DNA from: Treponema sp.
Lineage (GTDB): Bacteria; Spirochaetota; Spirochaetia; Treponematales; Treponemataceae
DNA: 6,513 nt
Direction of reading: 5' to 3'
Assembly: GCA_017453705.1 (NCBI GenBank)
Contig: JAFTEK010000164.1
Span: forward strand, 1 to 6,513
Shown here: piece after piece, positions 5,574 through 6,513 of the stretch
How the letters are laid out: each line of letters opens with the position of its first letter
Position numbering within the stretch: the first letter of the stretch is position 1
Made by a program: the position numbers and the translations under genes
Notes under the pieces: generated by a model
Databases searched by the model: none
Seen by the model: only the letters and a program-made list of their open reading frames with translations
Told to the model about the DNA's origin: nothing

Positions 5574-5590
5574 GATTCCATTATGGAATC
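5574..5590. promoter_or_regulatory. Perfect 17-base palindrome, possible operator
   Basis: GATTCCAT (5574-5581) and ATGGAATC (5583-5590) are perfect inverted arms around a single T. The palindrome directly abuts the ribosome site of the membrane-protein gene on one side, and a minus-strand terminator T-run lies 3 bases away on the other. A dimeric repressor site or a translation-blocking hairpin would both fit; no promoter box is visible next to it. Confidence 0.4.
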
Positions 5591-5738
5591 CGTAAAAAAA
5601 GTCTTTGGCTTCCGCCAAATGCCAACTTGGAACCCAGTTTCAGCTCCAAACTCACTTGAATTTCTGCGGAAAATCAACTATGATGCAGTTATCCGATTTA
5701 CATCTGTGGTTTTCCGCAGTTGTTTTAAGACTTTTTAG
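5583..5738 (+). CDS. Possible 51-residue plus-strand ORF ending in a terminator
   Basis: ATG 5583 to TAG 5738 reads MESVKKVFGFRQMPTWNP at the start and VIRFTSVVFRSCFKTF at the end. It is unusual in that its stop codon lies inside the stem of a strong plus-strand terminator, where the end of a real gene would often be. Against it, there is no Shine-Dalgarno site, no plus-strand promoter that I can find, and 51 open codons can occur by chance. No family is recognised. It may instead be the end of a decayed gene or repeat element. Confidence 0.2.
   Translation: MESVKKVFGFRQMPTWNPVSAPNSLEFLRKINYDAVIRFTSVVFRSCFKTF
5594..5619 (-). terminator. Rho-independent terminator on the minus strand
   Basis: Minus strand TTTGGC, loop GGAA, GCCAAA (5619-5604) is a perfect 6-pair stem capped by a GNRA-type tetraloop. 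GAC and seven Ts (5600-5594) follow. It lies 33 bases upstream of the ATG of the broken membrane-protein gene, so it would end a minus-strand transcript arriving from the right, or serve as an attenuator in that gene's leader. Confidence 0.7.
5664..5719. repeat. Long inverted repeat, CTGCGGAAAA arms
   Basis: CTGCGGAAAA at 5664-5673 is the exact inverse of TTTTCCGCAG at 5710-5719. On the plus strand the pairing extends three more positions (TCA with TGG, including one G-U), giving a 13-pair stem with a 30-base loop. On the minus strand the extra position would be an A-C mismatch. The stem therefore pairs better as a plus-strand RNA. Confidence 0.6.
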
Positions 5739-5771
5739 CTGAATTGCAATCAGTTAAAAAGTCTTTTTTTT
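5727..5771 (+). terminator. Strong Rho-independent terminator on the plus strand
   Basis: AAGACTTTTTA (5727-5737) pairs perfectly with TAAAAAGTCTT (5755-5765). Inside, GCTGA (5738-5742) pairs with TCAGT (5750-5754) with one G-U wobble, leaving a 7-base loop. A run of eight Ts (5764-5771) closes the structure. The wobble becomes an A-C mismatch on the minus strand and there is no T-run on that side, so the plus strand is favoured. No confident plus-strand gene precedes it. Confidence 0.7.
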
Positions 5772-5926
5772 ACACTCAATTCATTTTTCTCCTTACGACT
5801 AGCTCTTACTTACATTCCTAAACATATTACACATTTTGTAGAATACCAAGGCAGATTATAAAAATATATTCGATTTTATAAAGAGTTTACACAAAGTATA
5901 GAAGTCAGAGATTATTGTTTTAAGAA
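5772..5926. other. AT-rich stretch without a recognised gene
   Basis: This is the most AT-rich part of the window. On the minus strand an AAGGAG at about 5789 leads after four bases to ATG-AAT-TGA, a two-codon frame of no evident use. TATAAT-like hexamers occur on both strands but without good -35 partners, apart from the weak plus-strand pair listed separately. I see no protein gene, RNA gene or repeat in it. Confidence 0.5.
5886..5915 (+). promoter_or_regulatory. Weak candidate plus-strand promoter
   Basis: TTTACA (5886-5891, five of six) and GATTAT (5910-5915, four of six) are 18 bases apart. Transcription would begin about 4-5 bases before ATG 5927, the same near-leaderless layout seen for fabG and the Lrp-type gene. 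In AT-rich DNA such matches are common by chance. Confidence 0.25.
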
Positions 5927-6073
5927 ATGTCCTTTATCGAATCTAGTAAAGATCGTACAATCAAACAGCTCTTATCCAAGCAAAACGGAACTTGTGTCCG
6001 CCCTTGGGGCTTAGGAGAAGGGGGAACCAGGGCTACTACCCCTCTGGCAGCTACTAGAAAGCAGAGGGGATGA
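5927..6073 (+). CDS. Possible 48-residue plus-strand ORF
   Basis: ATG 5927 to TGA 6073 reads MSFIESSKDRTIKQLLSKQ, then a Gly/Thr/Arg-rich second half (GLGEGGTRATTPLA). Its stop overlaps a further ATG as ATGA at 6070-6073, opening a 16-codon frame to 6120 (MSWRGSRSAASSETRF). The overlap resembles coupled genes, but there is no Shine-Dalgarno site and the second half falls inside a strongly self-complementary block, where base pairing rather than coding may shape the sequence. A minus-strand frame over the same block is also open for more than 40 codons. No family is recognised. Confidence 0.22.
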   Translation: MSFIESSKDRTIKQLLSKQNGTCVRPWGLGEGGTRATTPLAATRKQRG

Positions 6074-6140
6074 GCTGGAGAGGGTCTCGCAGCGCAGCTT
6101 CAAGCGAAACCCGCTTCTGAAATAGAGCTTGCCCTCTCCC
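6000..6140. other. G+C-rich, highly self-complementary block, possible structured RNA
   Basis: Many perfect complements lie within 140 bases, flanked on the left by AT-rich DNA. GCCC/GGGC is at 6000-6003 and 6007-6010. CCCCTCTG (6039-6046) pairs with CAGAGGGG (6062-6069). CAGCT in that loop (6048-6052) pairs with AGCTG just outside (6073-6077), which is an H-type pseudoknot layout. GGAGAGGG (6077-6084) pairs with CCCTCTCC (6132-6139), enclosing a small AAGCG/CGCTT hairpin at 6102-6116. Because stems read the same on both strands, the strand is undecided. It shows none of the landmarks of RNase P RNA, tmRNA, SRP RNA or a tRNA. It could be a non-coding RNA, a structured 3' region of the neighbouring minus-strand gene, or a repeat element. 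Confidence 0.35.
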
Positions 6141-6141
6141 C

Positions 6142-6170
6142 CTCAAAACAAGAGTCTGGGAACTTCCCAG
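6142..6170 (-). terminator. Possible terminator of the coiled-coil gene
   Basis: On the minus strand CTGGGA (6170-6165), loop AGT and TCCCAG (6161-6156) form a 6-pair stem, followed by ACTCTTGTTTTGAG. The U-tract is interrupted and the loop tight, so efficiency would be modest. It lies 30 bases beyond the stop codon at 6200, the usual place for a terminator. Confidence 0.45.
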
Positions 6171-6199
6171 CAAACCTTATTGCAACTGCTGGAGAAAGG

Positions 6200-6513
6200 C
6201 TACTGCCCCAGCTGCTTTTTCAGCTCCTCTATTTGCCGCTTCAAAGCCTCTACATCATCGCCAGACGCAGCATCCTGTGGTTTATCCTTGACGGCTATGC
6301 ACAAGCCACCGATTTCTTTCGTAAGGTAAAAGCTGACATCCTGTGTGGTTTTCTCACCATCAGGAGTAAATACATCTACAGAATAATAGCGAAAGTCCTT
6401 TAGGTTATATGAAAGCTTTCGTTGTTTCAGCCATGTATACGTACCCTTTTCCGCCCTACATTCGCCGAACAGTTCCCAAGAATGCTTTTTCTCGTTGTAG
6501 CCCTGCACCGTAC
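6200..6513 (-). CDS. C-terminal part of an unknown protein ending in a coiled coil
   Basis: The frame is open to the right edge of the window, so the true start probably lies outside it. A GTG at 6508 is the first possible start inside the window, but no ribosome site can be judged there and an in-frame codon continues upstream. The visible 104 codons read as a mixed alpha/beta segment rich in aromatic residues (GYNEKKHSWELFGE, RYYSVDVFTPDGEKT, DVSFYLTKEIGGLCIAV), then an acidic linker, then a short heptad helix (DDVEALKRQIEELKKQLGQ) that could form a coiled coil. There is no signal peptide or membrane helix in this part. No family is recognised. The aromatic strand pattern suggests a small beta-rich domain, but I would not assign a function. 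A possible terminator and the G+C-rich block lie just downstream. Confidence 0.6.
   Translation of the reverse strand, partial: TVQGYNEKKHSWELFGECRAEKGTYTWLKQRKLSYNLKDFRYYSVDVFTPDGEKTTQDVSFYLTKEIGGLCIAVKDKPQDAASGDDVEALKRQIEELKKQLGQ

Noticed and set aside
5783..5795. A ribosome site followed by ATG-AAT-TGA on the minus strand
   Set aside because: A two-codon frame after AAGGAG in purine-rich AT-rich DNA is easily due to chance, and no transcript is evident.
6000..6140. RNase P RNA, tmRNA, SRP RNA or tRNA
   Set aside because: None of their conserved landmarks (such as the RNase P core, the tmRNA acceptor arm with CCA, the SRP GGAAGG loop, or a TTCGA T-loop in a cloverleaf) can be placed here.

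Overview
The window is about 6.5 kb of bacterial chromosome. Every well-supported gene is read from the minus strand, so gene order runs from the right end to the left. Codon use, the G+C content of the housekeeping half (about one half by eye) and the families present suggest an anaerobic gut or rumen type bacterium, such as a clostridial Firmicute or a Treponema-like spirochaete. No rRNA or other decisive marker is present, so the phylum stays open.

Left half (1-3862), ordinary metabolism. A predicted promoter at 3871-3899 reads fabG (3-oxoacyl-ACP reductase), then a terminator-like hairpin, then purM and purN, two steps of purine synthesis. PurM and PurN are spaced tightly and each has a good Shine-Dalgarno site. 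A second unit begins at a predicted promoter at 1127-1155 and holds an Lrp/AsnC regulator followed by a class I/II aminotransferase cut by the window edge. The pair resembles alaR-alaT (yugG-yugH) of Bacillus, and the two genes overlap as TGATG. Both operon-head genes lack a Shine-Dalgarno site, and their promoters would start transcription within a few bases of the start codon. Both messages are therefore predicted to be leaderless, while downstream genes in the same operons have normal ribosome sites.

Between the two units (1118-1287) lie degenerate, partly palindromic repeats. Between fabG and the right half is a four-copy AATTAAG heptamer array directly upstream of the fabG -35 box.

Right half (3931-6513), accessory and decaying. 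From right to left it holds the C-terminal part of an unknown protein ending in a coiled coil, then 640 bases without a confident gene, then three damaged genes. The gene-poor stretch contains a G+C-rich, highly self-complementary block, two possible small plus-strand ORFs, and facing terminators for opposite strands. The damaged genes are: a membrane-anchored protein of unknown function broken by two one-base losses; the front part of a beta-propeller-like protein; and an XRE-type regulator with a C-terminal membrane helix whose 5' end is missing. The last two meet at an abrupt junction near 4445. AT-rich composition, broken frames and truncated genes mark this as a recombination or horizontal-transfer hotspot beside a stable metabolic operon. 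I see no complete mobile element, CRISPR array, tRNA or rRNA.
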